A stretch of 14,386 nucleotides of DNA from Litoreibacter sp. (lineage in GTDB: Bacteria > Pseudomonadota > Alphaproteobacteria > Rhodobacterales > Rhodobacteraceae), in contig JABDPP010000149.1 of the NCBI GenBank assembly GCA_013042765.1, positions 1 through 14,386 of the forward strand. Reading direction: 5' to 3'. The notes below the pieces were generated by a model that did not search any database, was not told the origin of the DNA, and worked only from the letters and a program-made list of their open reading frames with translations. A program made the position numbers and the translations under genes. Numbering within the stretch: position 1 is the stretch's first letter; every line of letters starts with the position of its first letter. Shown in pieces: positions 1-6,760 of this stretch.

Positions 1-796
1 ACTCGGCCCCGCCAAGGGTGAAACGGCGCAGAACCCCCCCGAAGGCGGCGGCGAGGTTCTCGCGGGTGAATGTCGTCTCGGTCGGCCCGTGGGCGAGCAC
101 CGTGCCCTTGATCAGAACGGTCCGGTCGCAGAATTCCGGCACCGAGCCGAGGTTGTGGGTCGATACCAGCATAACCCGACCCTCGTCTTTCAGGTCCCGG
201 AGTAGCGCTACGATTTGCTCCTCGGTCTTGACATCAACGCCGGTGAAGGGCTCATCAAGCAGGATGACCCGGCCCTCCTGCGCAAGTGCCCGGGCCAGAA
301 ACACTCGTTTGCGCTGGCCGCCGGACAGTTCGCCGATCTGGCGGGTTCTGAGGTCTGCCATGTTGACGCGGTCCAGTGCTTCATCGACCGCCCTGTGGTC
401 TGCGGCAGATGGGCGGCGCAAGAACCCCATGTGGCCATAGCGGCCCATCATCACGACATCCTCGACGAGAACCGGAAAAGACCAGTCAACCTCCTCGGCC
501 TGGGGAACGTAAGCAACGAGGTTTTCGCGCAGAGCCTCTTGGACAGTACGGCCCAGAAGGCGGATCTCGCCTTTCGCGGTAGGAACAAACCCCATTAGCG
601 CTTTGAAAAGCGTTGACTTGCCGGCCCCGTTCACGCCGACCAGCGCGGTGACCGTACCCCGTGGGATTTCGAAAGTCGCGTCGAACAGGGCGGTGTGACC
701 ATTCCGATAGGTCACCGTGACGTCGCGCGTCATGATCCCCGCTTGGTCAGCTCCGGGACGGTTCTGTTCCTGGTTCTGTTCTGAGATATCGAGCAT
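1..796 (-). CDS. sitB: Mn/Fe ABC transporter ATP-binding protein (SitB-like), 3' end outside window
   Basis: This is the cytoplasmic ATPase of a metal-chelate-type ABC importer. The frame is open from the ATG at 796 to the left edge, so about 265 residues are visible and the C-terminus is missing. Reading the minus strand gives a Walker A motif (GVNGAGKST, about residues 54-62), a Q-loop region reading [12 protein letters not shown], an ABC signature LSGGQ, a Walker B motif VILLDEP and an H-loop STHN. The VPQ..DVDWSFP-type Q-loop followed by a GRYGHMG segment is typical of the Mn/Fe (SitB/YfeB/MntB) group. A strong GGAGGGAG ribosome site precedes the ATG. The gene follows sitA after 42 bp on the same strand, so the two should be cotranscribed, with the permease gene or genes beyond the left edge. 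The family is certain. The metal (Mn or Fe rather than Zn) is inferred from the Q-loop and from sitA. Confidence 0.9.
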   Translation of the reverse strand, partial: MLDISEQNQEQNRPGADQAGIMTRDVTVTYRNGHTALFDATFEIPRGTVTALVGVNGAGKSTLFKALMGFVPTAKGEIRLLGRTVQEALRENLVAYVPQAEEVDWSFPVLVEDVVMMGRYGHMGFLRRPSAADHRAVDEALDRVNMADLRTRQIGELSGGQRKRVFLARALAQEGRVILLDEPFTGVDVKTEEQIVALLRDLKDEGRVMLVSTHNLGSVPEFCDRTVLIKGTVLAHGPTETTFTRENLAAAFGGVLRRFTLGGAE

Positions 797-838
797 GTTC
801 GGCTCCCTCCGACCCGCCGGGTTCACCCGGCTGATCCG

Positions 839-1747
839 TCAGTTCCTATTGTTCGTCAGCCCGTTGACCACGGTCTGAGATGTGACCTTCAGCAGGTCGA
901 GATATGTCGGCACGGGGCCATCCGCTTCGCTGAGTGAATCCACGTAGAGCACGCCGCCGTAGGCCGCACCGGTTTCCCTTGCAACCTGCTTTGCGGGCGA
1001 CGTGTTGACCGTGCTTTCACAGAAGACCACCGGGATGTTGTTCTGGGTCACGCCATCGATCACGGCGCGCACCTGCTGCGGTGTGCCAACCTGATCGGCA
1101 TTCATTGGCCAGAGGTAGAGTTCCTTCATCCCGAAATCGCGCGCGAGATAACTGAAGGCGCCTTCGCAAGTCACGAGCCAAAGTTGCCCGGCCGGGATTT
1201 GCTCAATCTGGGCACGAAGCGGCTCGATCGTGGCACGCAGCTCGGCTTTGTAGGCCTCGGCGTTGGCCTCATAGGTCGCTGCATTGTCAGGATCATGGGT
1301 CGCGAAGGCATCGCGAATGTTGTCGATATAGACCAGGGCATTGTTCAGACCCATCCAGGCATGCGGATTTGCTTTGCCTTCATAGGCACCCTTCGCGATG
1401 GAAATCGGATCGATCCCATCTGTCAGGACCGCCGACGGCATGTCACCAAGATTTGCGACGAACTGCTCAAACCACAACTCGAGGTTGAGGCCGTTCCAGA
1501 GCACCAGATCCGCCCCGCTGGCACGCACGATATCGCGCGGCGTCGGCTGGTATCCGTGGATCTCAGCGCCGGGCTTGGTGATCGAGACAACGTCTGCCGC
1601 TTCACCCGCCACGTTCTGCGCCATATCGGCAAGGACCGTGAAGGTTGTCACAACCTTGAGTTTCTTGTCGGCCGCGGCCTGAGTTCCGGATACCGCGAGC
1701 ACAGCGAATGCGAAGATCGCAACAAGCCAGTTTGAGTGTCTCGACAT
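839..1747 (-). CDS. sitA: Periplasmic Mn/Fe-binding protein of an ABC importer (SitA-like)
   Basis: A 302-residue cluster A-I (TroA/ZnuA fold) solute-binding protein that captures a divalent metal in the periplasm and delivers it to the SitBCD-type membrane complex. Residues 1-26 form a Sec signal peptide with a hydrophobic core and a likely cut after AAA. The four expected metal ligands can be placed: His64 (in EIHGYQP), His129 (in NPHAWM), Glu195 (in VTCEGAFSY) and Asp270 (in LYVDSLS). A Glu at the third position and the absence of a His-rich loop point to the Mn/Fe subfamily (SitA, MntC, YfeA) rather than ZnuA. Length is normal for the family. The ATG at 1747 has a GGAG site 7-8 bases upstream. 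It is the first gene of the operon, with sitB 42 bp downstream. The name is by family resemblance, and the metal is not proven. Confidence 0.9.
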   Translation of the reverse strand: MSRHSNWLVAIFAFAVLAVSGTQAAADKKLKVVTTFTVLADMAQNVAGEAADVVSITKPGAEIHGYQPTPRDIVRASGADLVLWNGLNLELWFEQFVANLGDMPSAVLTDGIDPISIAKGAYEGKANPHAWMGLNNALVYIDNIRDAFATHDPDNAATYEANAEAYKAELRATIEPLRAQIEQIPAGQLWLVTCEGAFSYLARDFGMKELYLWPMNADQVGTPQQVRAVIDGVTQNNIPVVFCESTVNTSPAKQVARETGAAYGGVLYVDSLSEADGPVPTYLDLLKVTSQTVVNGLTNNRN

Positions 1748-1778
1748 GCCTTTTCTCCATCGGGCGTTTCACGTCTGC

Positions 1779-1806
1779 AATATGTGTTAATGCGAAGCAA
1801 TTGCAA
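1779..1806 (-). promoter_or_regulatory. Possible sit promoter with a Mur/Fur-like box
   Basis: On the minus strand upstream of sitA there is a TTGCAA hexamer (1806-1801), a 16-bp spacer and a CATATT hexamer (1784-1779); each matches the sigma-70 consensus at four of six bases. Bases 1791-1805 read TGC-GAAGCAATT-GCA, a TGCxA....TxGCA dyad similar to the manganese-responsive Mur boxes described for sit promoters in alphaproteobacteria. It overlaps the -35 and spacer, where a repressor would act. The resemblance to Mur boxes is from memory and the dyad is imperfect. Confidence 0.35.
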
Positions 1807-1901
1807 GTAGAACATTCGATAACCCGTTCGCCCTACTCCGATCCGCATTGCCCAGAACCGGCAAATCCTTCGCGCGTCAAGGATACGAGCGTTCAAATCC
1901 A

Positions 1902-1932
1902 TTGACGAAATCGGAATTCCGGGATTATCAAT
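1902..1932 (+). promoter_or_regulatory. Possible promoter of the dehydrogenase-mttB-tetR operon
   Basis: TTGACG at 1902-1907 is a five-of-six match to a -35 hexamer. Two -10 candidates each match four of six: TATCAA at 1927-1932 (19-bp spacer) and GATTAT at 1923-1928 (15-bp spacer); neither spacing is ideal. A 10-bp perfect palindrome CGGAATTCCG (1912-1921) lies between them. Transcription would start near 1935-1940, just at the operator-like palindrome, leaving a leader of about 70 bases before the ATG at 2009. Confidence 0.3.
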
Positions 1933-1938
1933 TTTAAA

Positions 1939-1954
1939 TGGACAGTAGTGTCCA
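1939..1954 (+). promoter_or_regulatory. Palindromic operator, candidate TetR-family site
   Basis: Bases 1939-1954 read TGGACA-GTAG-TGTCCA. The two outer arms of six bases are perfect inverted repeats, and seven of the eight half-site bases match overall. It sits 55 bp before the start codon of the first gene of an operon that ends with a tetR gene, and right after the candidate promoter. Size and symmetry suit a TetR-family dimer. The pairing with the regulator at 5953 is inferred from context. Confidence 0.6.
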
Positions 1955-1995
1955 GTGATATTCCAAAGCGGCGCATGTCGCGAGGACCAGCCTTT

Positions 1996-2002
1996 AGGGG
2001 AG
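1996..2002 (+). promoter_or_regulatory. Ribosome binding site fixing the dehydrogenase start
   Basis: AGGGGAG lies six bases before the ATG at 2009. It decides for this start over an in-frame GTG at 1955, which has no such site, abuts the operator and would add 18 residues ahead of the nucleotide-binding fold. Confidence 0.7.
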
Positions 2003-2008
2003 ACCGTC

Positions 2009-4414
2009 ATGAAGTCGCATTATAGGGTTGTTGTCGTTGGAGGTGGCGTTGTTGGTGCCTCGGTTCTCTATCACCTCGCCAAATTCGGCTGGTCAGATGT
2101 TTGCCTGATCGAACGCTCGGTTCTAACGGCGGGTTCATCCTGGCACGCAGCCGGCGGGATCCACGCGCTCAACGCTGATCCCAATATAGCCGCGCTTCAG
2201 GCTTATACGATAGACCTTCTGACCAAAATCGAAGAGGAAAGCGGTCAGAATATCGGGCTACACATGACCGGTGGCCTGACGATGGCCGGCACACCCGATC
2301 GCTGGGAATGGTTGCAGTCTGCATACCGCACATTCCAGTCCATCGGCATCGAAGACTGCCGACTTGTCACGCCCGAGGAGGCGCATGAGCTGAACCCGAT
2401 TATGTCCGTTGACGGGCTCCTGGGCGGCATGTGGGCAGACCGCGAAGGCTATATCGACACCACTGGCACCGTGCACGCCTATGCTGGCGCCGCCCGAAAA
2501 ATGGGCGCGACGGTGGTCGAGCATAACCGCGTGCTGGAGCTGAACCAAACCCTTGAGGGTTGGCAGGTTGTCACCGAGAAGGGCACGGTCTCCTGCGAGC
2601 ATGTGGTCAATGCGGGCGGTCTTTGGGCCAAGCAGTTGGGGCGCATGGCCGGGATCGAATTGCCGGTTTCGCCGCTCAAGCACCACTACCTGATCTCCGA
2701 CACGATCCCCGCCCTCGAAGAGATCGATTTCGAGGTTCCAATGACGGTCGATTTGGAAGGGTTCACCTATCTTCGGCAGGATCAGAAGGGCGTGCTTCTG
2801 GGTATTTACGAGATCAACCACGAGCATTGGGCGATGGATGGCGCGCCCTGGAATTACGGCATGGAGCTGTTCCAGGAGGATGTCGACCGGATCGAACATG
2901 AGCTGACACTTGGATTTGAGCGCTACCCTTGCCTGCAGGAGGTCGGCGTCAAGACATGGGTCAACGGGGCCTTCACTTTCTCCCCCGATGGCAATCCGCT
3001 CGTTGGACCCGTGCCCGGCAAACGTGGTTATTGGTCGGCCTGTGCCGTGATGGCGGGTTTCCTTCAAGGCGGCGGGGTCGGAAAATCGCTGGCGGAATGG
3101 ATGATCCATGGCGAGCCGGAGGCGGATGTCTACGGCATGGACGTGGCGCGCTACGGCATCTACGCCGAGAACAAGCAGTACATTAAGGAGACAACCGGAC
3201 AGTTCTATTCGCGGCGGTTCGTAATGACCTACCCCAATGAGCAGTTGCCCGCAGGACGACCGCTTAAAATGGCACCGGCCCATTCGGACATGACTGCGGC
3301 AGGCTGCAAATGGGGGGCCAGCTGGGACCTGGAAGTGCCGCTCTATTTCGCGTCGGAGGGATTCGAGGAAACACCGTCGCTCAAACGCTCAAACGCGTTC
3401 GAGATTGTCGCCGACGAATGCAAGGCGGTGCGCGAGGGCGTCGGGCTGCTCGACATCTCCGGGTTCTCTCGTTTCGAGATCTCTGGCCCCAATGCCGAAG
3501 ACTGGCTGGATAAGATCATGGCCAGCAAGCTGCCCGGGCCCGGTCGGGCGCGGCTTGCGCCGATGCTGAGCGAGCAAGGCAAACTCAAGGGCGACCTGAC
3601 GTTATTCAACTGGGGCGATGGAACATGGTGGATCATGGGATCCTACTATCTGCGCCGCTGGCACATGCGCTGGTTTCAGGACCACATGGAGGATGGCGTT
3701 AGCCTTCGCGATCTCGGCGAGGATACGGTCGGCTTCTCGCTGTCCGGGCCAAAGTCGCGCGCGGTGATCGAAAAACTGACAGACGCTCCGGTCGGAGACC
3801 TGCCCTTCATGGGTTGTGGAGACTTCGATGTCGACCTCTTGCGGTGCAAGGTCGGAAGGCTCTCAGTCTCCGGAGAGCTGGGCTACGAGATCAATTGTCG
3901 GATGGGCGATCACATCGCGCTGCGCCGCGCTTTGCTGGAAGCCGGTGCAGATCAGGGCATCCGGGAATATGGTTTCAACGCGATGCTGTCGCTTCGGCTC
4001 GAAAAGAGCTTTGGTATCTGGTCGGCGGAATTCACACAGGGTTACACACCGGGAATGACCGGTATGGACCGCTGGATTGACTGGAACAAAGAGGCGTTCG
4101 TAGGCAAGGAGGCCGCAATCGCGGAACGAGACGGCAACGGACCGTCGCAGGTTCAGGTGACACTCGAGATCGACGCCAGTGATGCGGATGCCAGCGGTTT
4201 CGAACCCATCTGGTCGGATGGGAAACGCATCGGGTTCGTTACGTCAGGCGGCTTCGGTCACACGGTCGGAAAGTCGCTCGCCATGGCACTCGTGAACCAA
4301 GAGCTCGCAGCAGAGGGCACCGAACTGAGCGTCCATGTCGTCGGGCAGGAACGAAAAGCAAAGGTGATCACGCCATCGCCTTACGACCCGACGGGCAAAG
4401 CGATGAGGCAATGA
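2009..4414 (+). CDS. FAD-dependent dimethylglycine/sarcosine dehydrogenase-type protein with GcvT domains
   Basis: An 801-residue flavoprotein of the dimethylglycine dehydrogenase/sarcosine dehydrogenase/dimethylglycine oxidase group, which oxidises an N-methyl amine and passes the one-carbon unit to tetrahydrofolate. Domain order: DAO fold with GGGVVG at 11-16 (about 1-365), linker FAO_M domain (about 370-425), GcvT aminomethyltransferase domain (about 430-705) and GcvT C-terminal barrel (about 715-795). The SSWHAAGG segment holds His46, the residue that carries covalent FAD in this family. His225 and Tyr254 fall where the catalytic His/Tyr pair of dimethylglycine oxidase lies. Asp529 (in GDLTLF) matches the folate-site aspartate, and GELGYE is at 622-627. 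All key sites therefore look intact. Its last four bases overlap the start of the mttB homologue (ATGA), so the two are translationally coupled. The exact substrate (dimethylglycine, sarcosine or another methylamine) cannot be told; the partner suggests a product of quaternary amine demethylation. Confidence 0.88.
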   Translation: MKSHYRVVVVGGGVVGASVLYHLAKFGWSDVCLIERSVLTAGSSWHAAGGIHALNADPNIAALQAYTIDLLTKIEEESGQNIGLHMTGGLTMAGTPDRWEWLQSAYRTFQSIGIEDCRLVTPEEAHELNPIMSVDGLLGGMWADREGYIDTTGTVHAYAGAARKMGATVVEHNRVLELNQTLEGWQVVTEKGTVSCEHVVNAGGLWAKQLGRMAGIELPVSPLKHHYLISDTIPALEEIDFEVPMTVDLEGFTYLRQDQKGVLLGIYEINHEHWAMDGAPWNYGMELFQEDVDRIEHELTLGFERYPCLQEVGVKTWVNGAFTFSPDGNPLVGPVPGKRGYWSACAVMAGFLQGGGVGKSLAEWMIHGEPEADVYGMDVARYGIYAENKQYIKETTGQFYSRRFVMTYPNEQLPAGRPLKMAPAHSDMTAAGCKWGASWDLEVPLYFASEGFEETPSLKRSNAFEIVADECKAVREGVGLLDISGFSRFEISGPNAEDWLDKIMASKLPGPGRARLAPMLSEQGKLKGDLTLFNWGDGTWWIMGSYYLRRWHMRWFQDHMEDGVSLRDLGEDTVGFSLSGPKSRAVIEKLTDAPVGDLPFMGCGDFDVDLLRCKVGRLSVSGELGYEINCRMGDHIALRRALLEAGADQGIREYGFNAMLSLRLEKSFGIWSAEFTQGYTPGMTGMDRWIDWNKEAFVGKEAAIAERDGNGPSQVQVTLEIDASDADASGFEPIWSDGKRIGFVTSGGFGHTVGKSLAMALVNQELAAEGTELSVHVVGQERKAKVITPSPYDPTGKAMRQ

Positions 4415-5949
4415 CCGGCCCGGGCAGGTCAGCCAGAGGGCGGCGCACAAGAACCGGTGCGCCGCCGGTGAGCCGCAAGGTCGACTATAGAAACCTGCGC
4501 AACCCGTTCCCAGCGATGAATGTTTTCTCGGAGGACCGGATCGAGGCCATTCACGAGGCGGCACTGGGGCTTCTTGAAGATCTGGGCGTCAAGGTGCTGC
4601 TGCCCGAGGCGCGCGCCCTGTTTCGCAAAGGCGGTGCCGCTGTCGATGACAGTTCGGGCATGGTTCGGATCGGGCGCGAGATGGTCGAGGCGGCAATCAC
4701 AACAGCGCCCAAGAAAATCCCGGTGGCTGGCGGCACGCCTGAGCGCGACATTGCGCTTGAATTGGGCAACCTCGTCTTTCAACCGGGTGCCGGTGCGCCT
4801 CATGCAACCGATCTCGAACGCGGGCGCCGCTCAGGCTCTGAACGGGATTTTCGGGAACTGGTGCAACTGACCCAGCATTTCGACGTGCTGCACATGGTGC
4901 CTCCGCTGATCGAACCGCAGGATGTGCCGATGCATCTGCGCCACTACGCAACGATGCAGGCACAGCTCACGCTGTCCGACAAAGTTCCGTTTGTCTTTTC
5001 CCGCGGCACACCGCAGGTTCTCGACAACTTTGAGATGCTGCGTGATTTTCGTGGCATTTCGGATGACGCATTTCAGGCATGCTCGCATTGCTACACAATC
5101 ATCAATACGAACTCGCCGCGCCAGATCGACATCCCGATGGGACAAGGGTTGATCGATTTTGCCAAGGCCGGTCAGGTCTCGATCATCACACCGTTTACTT
5201 TGATGGGAGCGATGGCCCCGATCACCGTCGCCGGCGCGATCACGCTCAGCCATGCCGAGGCGCTGGCGGCCATCACCCTGACGCAGCTGGCAAACCCCGG
5301 TGCGCCGGTCTGCTACGGCACATTCACCTCCAACGTCGATATGAAATCCGGCGCGCCTGCGTTTGGGACACCTGAGCATTTCAAGGCCTCGCTCGCAGTC
5401 GGACAACTCGCCCGCAAACTGGGCTTGCCGTGGCGCTCGGCCACCGGAAGCGCTGCCAATATCAACGATGCGCAATCTGCCAACGAAACGCAGTTCGGCC
5501 TCTGGGGCTGTCTGCTGGCCGGATCGACCGTAGTAATCCACGCCGCAGGCTGGCTGGAGGGCGGGTTGACCGTTTCGTATGAGAAGCTGATTACGGATAT
5601 CGAGGTTCTCCAGATGGTCGCGGAGTTGTGTGCGGACACGAGTGCGGAGGACGCGGATATCGCCCTCGATGCGCTGGCGGAGATCGCTCCGGGCGGTCAT
5701 TTCTTCGGTGCCGCGCATACGATGTCACGCTACAAAACACAGTTCTATGAACCAGTCGCGGCAGATTGGTCGAATTTCGGAACATGGACGGAGCGTGGTG
5801 CGCAGGATGCAAACACGCGCGCGACGGGAATCTGGAAGGGCATTCTGGAAAATGCTCCGGGCCCGGAAATCGACAACGATCGGCGCGAGAACCTAAACAC
5901 CTACATCGCGCGGCGCACCCAAGAGGGTGGCGCACCACCGGAAAGCTGA
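4411..5949 (+). CDS. MttB-superfamily (trimethylamine/quaternary amine) methyltransferase, non-pyrrolysine type
   Basis: A 512-residue member of the MttB family. Characterised relatives move a methyl group from a tertiary or quaternary amine to a corrinoid protein: pyrrolysine-containing MttB uses trimethylamine, while non-pyrrolysine MtgB, MtpB and MtcB use glycine betaine, proline betaine and carnitine. The barrel core is recognisable from GAPVCYGTFTSNVDMKSG (about 297-314), GTPEHFKASLAVGQLARKLG (319-338) and the C-terminal block GGHFFGAAHT...FYEP...NFGTW (428-459). The frame has no internal TAG, so it belongs with the non-Pyl members. The first 25 or so residues are basic and low in complexity. 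The start overlaps the upstream stop as ATGA, and the tetR gene follows three bases after the stop. No corrinoid protein or reactivase gene is in the window, which is unusual for this family. Family membership is secure; substrate and methyl acceptor are unknown. Confidence 0.88.
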   Translation: MTGPGRSARGRRTRTGAPPVSRKVDYRNLRNPFPAMNVFSEDRIEAIHEAALGLLEDLGVKVLLPEARALFRKGGAAVDDSSGMVRIGREMVEAAITTAPKKIPVAGGTPERDIALELGNLVFQPGAGAPHATDLERGRRSGSERDFRELVQLTQHFDVLHMVPPLIEPQDVPMHLRHYATMQAQLTLSDKVPFVFSRGTPQVLDNFEMLRDFRGISDDAFQACSHCYTIINTNSPRQIDIPMGQGLIDFAKAGQVSIITPFTLMGAMAPITVAGAITLSHAEALAAITLTQLANPGAPVCYGTFTSNVDMKSGAPAFGTPEHFKASLAVGQLARKLGLPWRSATGSAANINDAQSANETQFGLWGCLLAGSTVVIHAAGWLEGGLTVSYEKLITDIEVLQMVAELCADTSAEDADIALDALAEIAPGGHFFGAAHTMSRYKTQFYEPVAADWSNFGTWTERGAQDANTRATGIWKGILENAPGPEIDNDRRENLNTYIARRTQEGGAPPES

Positions 5950-5952
5950 TCA

Positions 5953-6639
5953 ATGACACGCAAGAAATCCGCTCCCGTTCTGCATCGCGATGATCCAGAC
6001 AAGGAACCGCTGGTCGGCAACGTGAAGGTTACGCGGCAGGACTGGGTGAACGTCGCGATGGACGTTCTGATCAGTGACGGGGTCGAGATGGTGAAAGTCC
6101 TGGTTCTCGCCGATCGGCTGGGCGTGTCGCGCTCCAGCTTCTACTGGTATTTCAAGTCCCGTCAGGATCTGCTCGATGCCCTTCTGGAGAACTGGCAGAA
6201 AACCAACACTGAGGCTCTCGTGACGCAGGCCGAGATGCCAGCGGGCACAATTACCGGTGCCGTCTGCAATGTATTCCGCTGCGTTATGAACCCGGCGCTT
6301 TTCAACAACAAACTGGATTTCGCGGTGCGCGATTGGGCGCGCCGGTCCGGCCCTGTCAGGCGCGTTCTCGATCAATCTGATGCCCGCAGGCTGTCCGCAC
6401 TTTCTGGCATGTTCGAACGCTTCGGGTATGAGCCCCTGGAGGCCTTAACACGCGCGAGGATCCTCTATTTCATGCAAATCGGTTACAATGACGCGGAACT
6501 TCACGAACCGATGGATGAGCGATTGAGGTTGCTGCCGAACTACCTGCTTGGTTTTACGGGCAAGGCACCGCAGCAGGATGAGATCGACGATTTCATCGCC
6601 TATGTTGAAGAAATTTCGGGCGAGACAAATTCCGCCTGA
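5953..6639 (+). CDS. TetR-family transcriptional regulator
   Basis: A 228-residue TetR/AcrR-type repressor. The N-terminal DNA-binding domain spans about residues 27-75, with the helix-turn-helix at about 48-67 (VLADRLGVSRSSFYWYFKSR), including the usual Y.YF segment and the following DLLDALL helix. A 25-residue charged extension precedes the domain. The rest is an alpha-helical ligand and dimer domain without a recognisable subfamily signature. The gene begins three bases after the mttB stop, leaving no room for its own promoter, so it should be expressed and controlled with the operon. The palindrome at 1939-1954 is the likely operator, giving autoregulated repression relieved by a substrate or pathway intermediate. 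A role like that of BetI for choline/betaine genes is a fair analogy, but the ligand is not known. Confidence 0.9.
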   Translation: MTRKKSAPVLHRDDPDKEPLVGNVKVTRQDWVNVAMDVLISDGVEMVKVLVLADRLGVSRSSFYWYFKSRQDLLDALLENWQKTNTEALVTQAEMPAGTITGAVCNVFRCVMNPALFNNKLDFAVRDWARRSGPVRRVLDQSDARRLSALSGMFERFGYEPLEALTRARILYFMQIGYNDAELHEPMDERLRLLPNYLLGFTGKAPQQDEIDDFIAYVEEISGETNSA

Positions 6640-6647
6640 CGATTGCC

Positions 6648-6668
6648 GGGAACACACAGGACGTTCCC
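6648..6668 (+). repeat. Short inverted repeat after tetR
   Basis: GGGAAC (6648-6653) and GTTCCC (6663-6668) form a perfect 6-bp stem with a 9-base loop, 8 bases after the tetR stop. A T-rich stretch (TTGTTTTTC) comes only about 13 bases later, so it is at best a weak terminator. Confidence 0.35.
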
Positions 6669-6671
6669 ATC

Positions 6672-6719
6672 GCCCACTGCCTTGTTTTTCGACCGGTCAC
6701 GCTAAGTGGCGGAGTGGGC
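6672..6719 (+). repeat. 7-bp inverted repeat enclosing an 8-bp palindrome, upstream of the ABC1 kinase gene
   Basis: GCCCACT (6672-6678) pairs perfectly with AGTGGGC (6713-6719) across 34 bases. Within the loop, GACCGGTC (6691-6698) is a perfect palindrome directly after a T-run. The arrangement lies 42 bp before the kinase start and could be a terminator-like fold or a protein site. It may also be chance. Confidence 0.3.
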
Positions 6720-6760
6720 CGGATGAACGGCACCGATCCTCTAGCCGGAAACACGATCAG

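Noticed and set aside
1..796. Zinc transporter (znuC) assignment
   Set aside because: The Q-loop segment of the ATPase and the His-His-Glu-Asp ligand set of the neighbouring binding protein fit the Mn/Fe group, and there is no His-rich loop.
1955..2008. In-frame GTG start giving a longer dehydrogenase (819 residues)
   Set aside because: It abuts the operator, has no Shine-Dalgarno and adds no family sequence; the ATG at 2009 has AGGGGAG at six bases.
2258..3283. Long minus-strand open frame (341 codons) opposite the FAD/GcvT gene
   Set aside because: Shadow frame; composition and lack of motifs argue against a gene.
4831..5718. Long minus-strand open frame (295 codons) opposite mttB
   Set aside because: Shadow of the mttB codon pattern; no recognisable protein features.
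4411..5949. Pyrrolysine (amber readthrough) in the MttB homologue
   Set aside because: The frame is continuous through all conserved blocks with no in-frame TAG and ends at a TGA with tetR following.
6548..6760. In-frame extension of the ABC1 kinase to 6548
   Set aside because: It overlaps the tetR coding region and the extension has no resemblance to ABC1 proteins; the family N-terminus begins at 6761.
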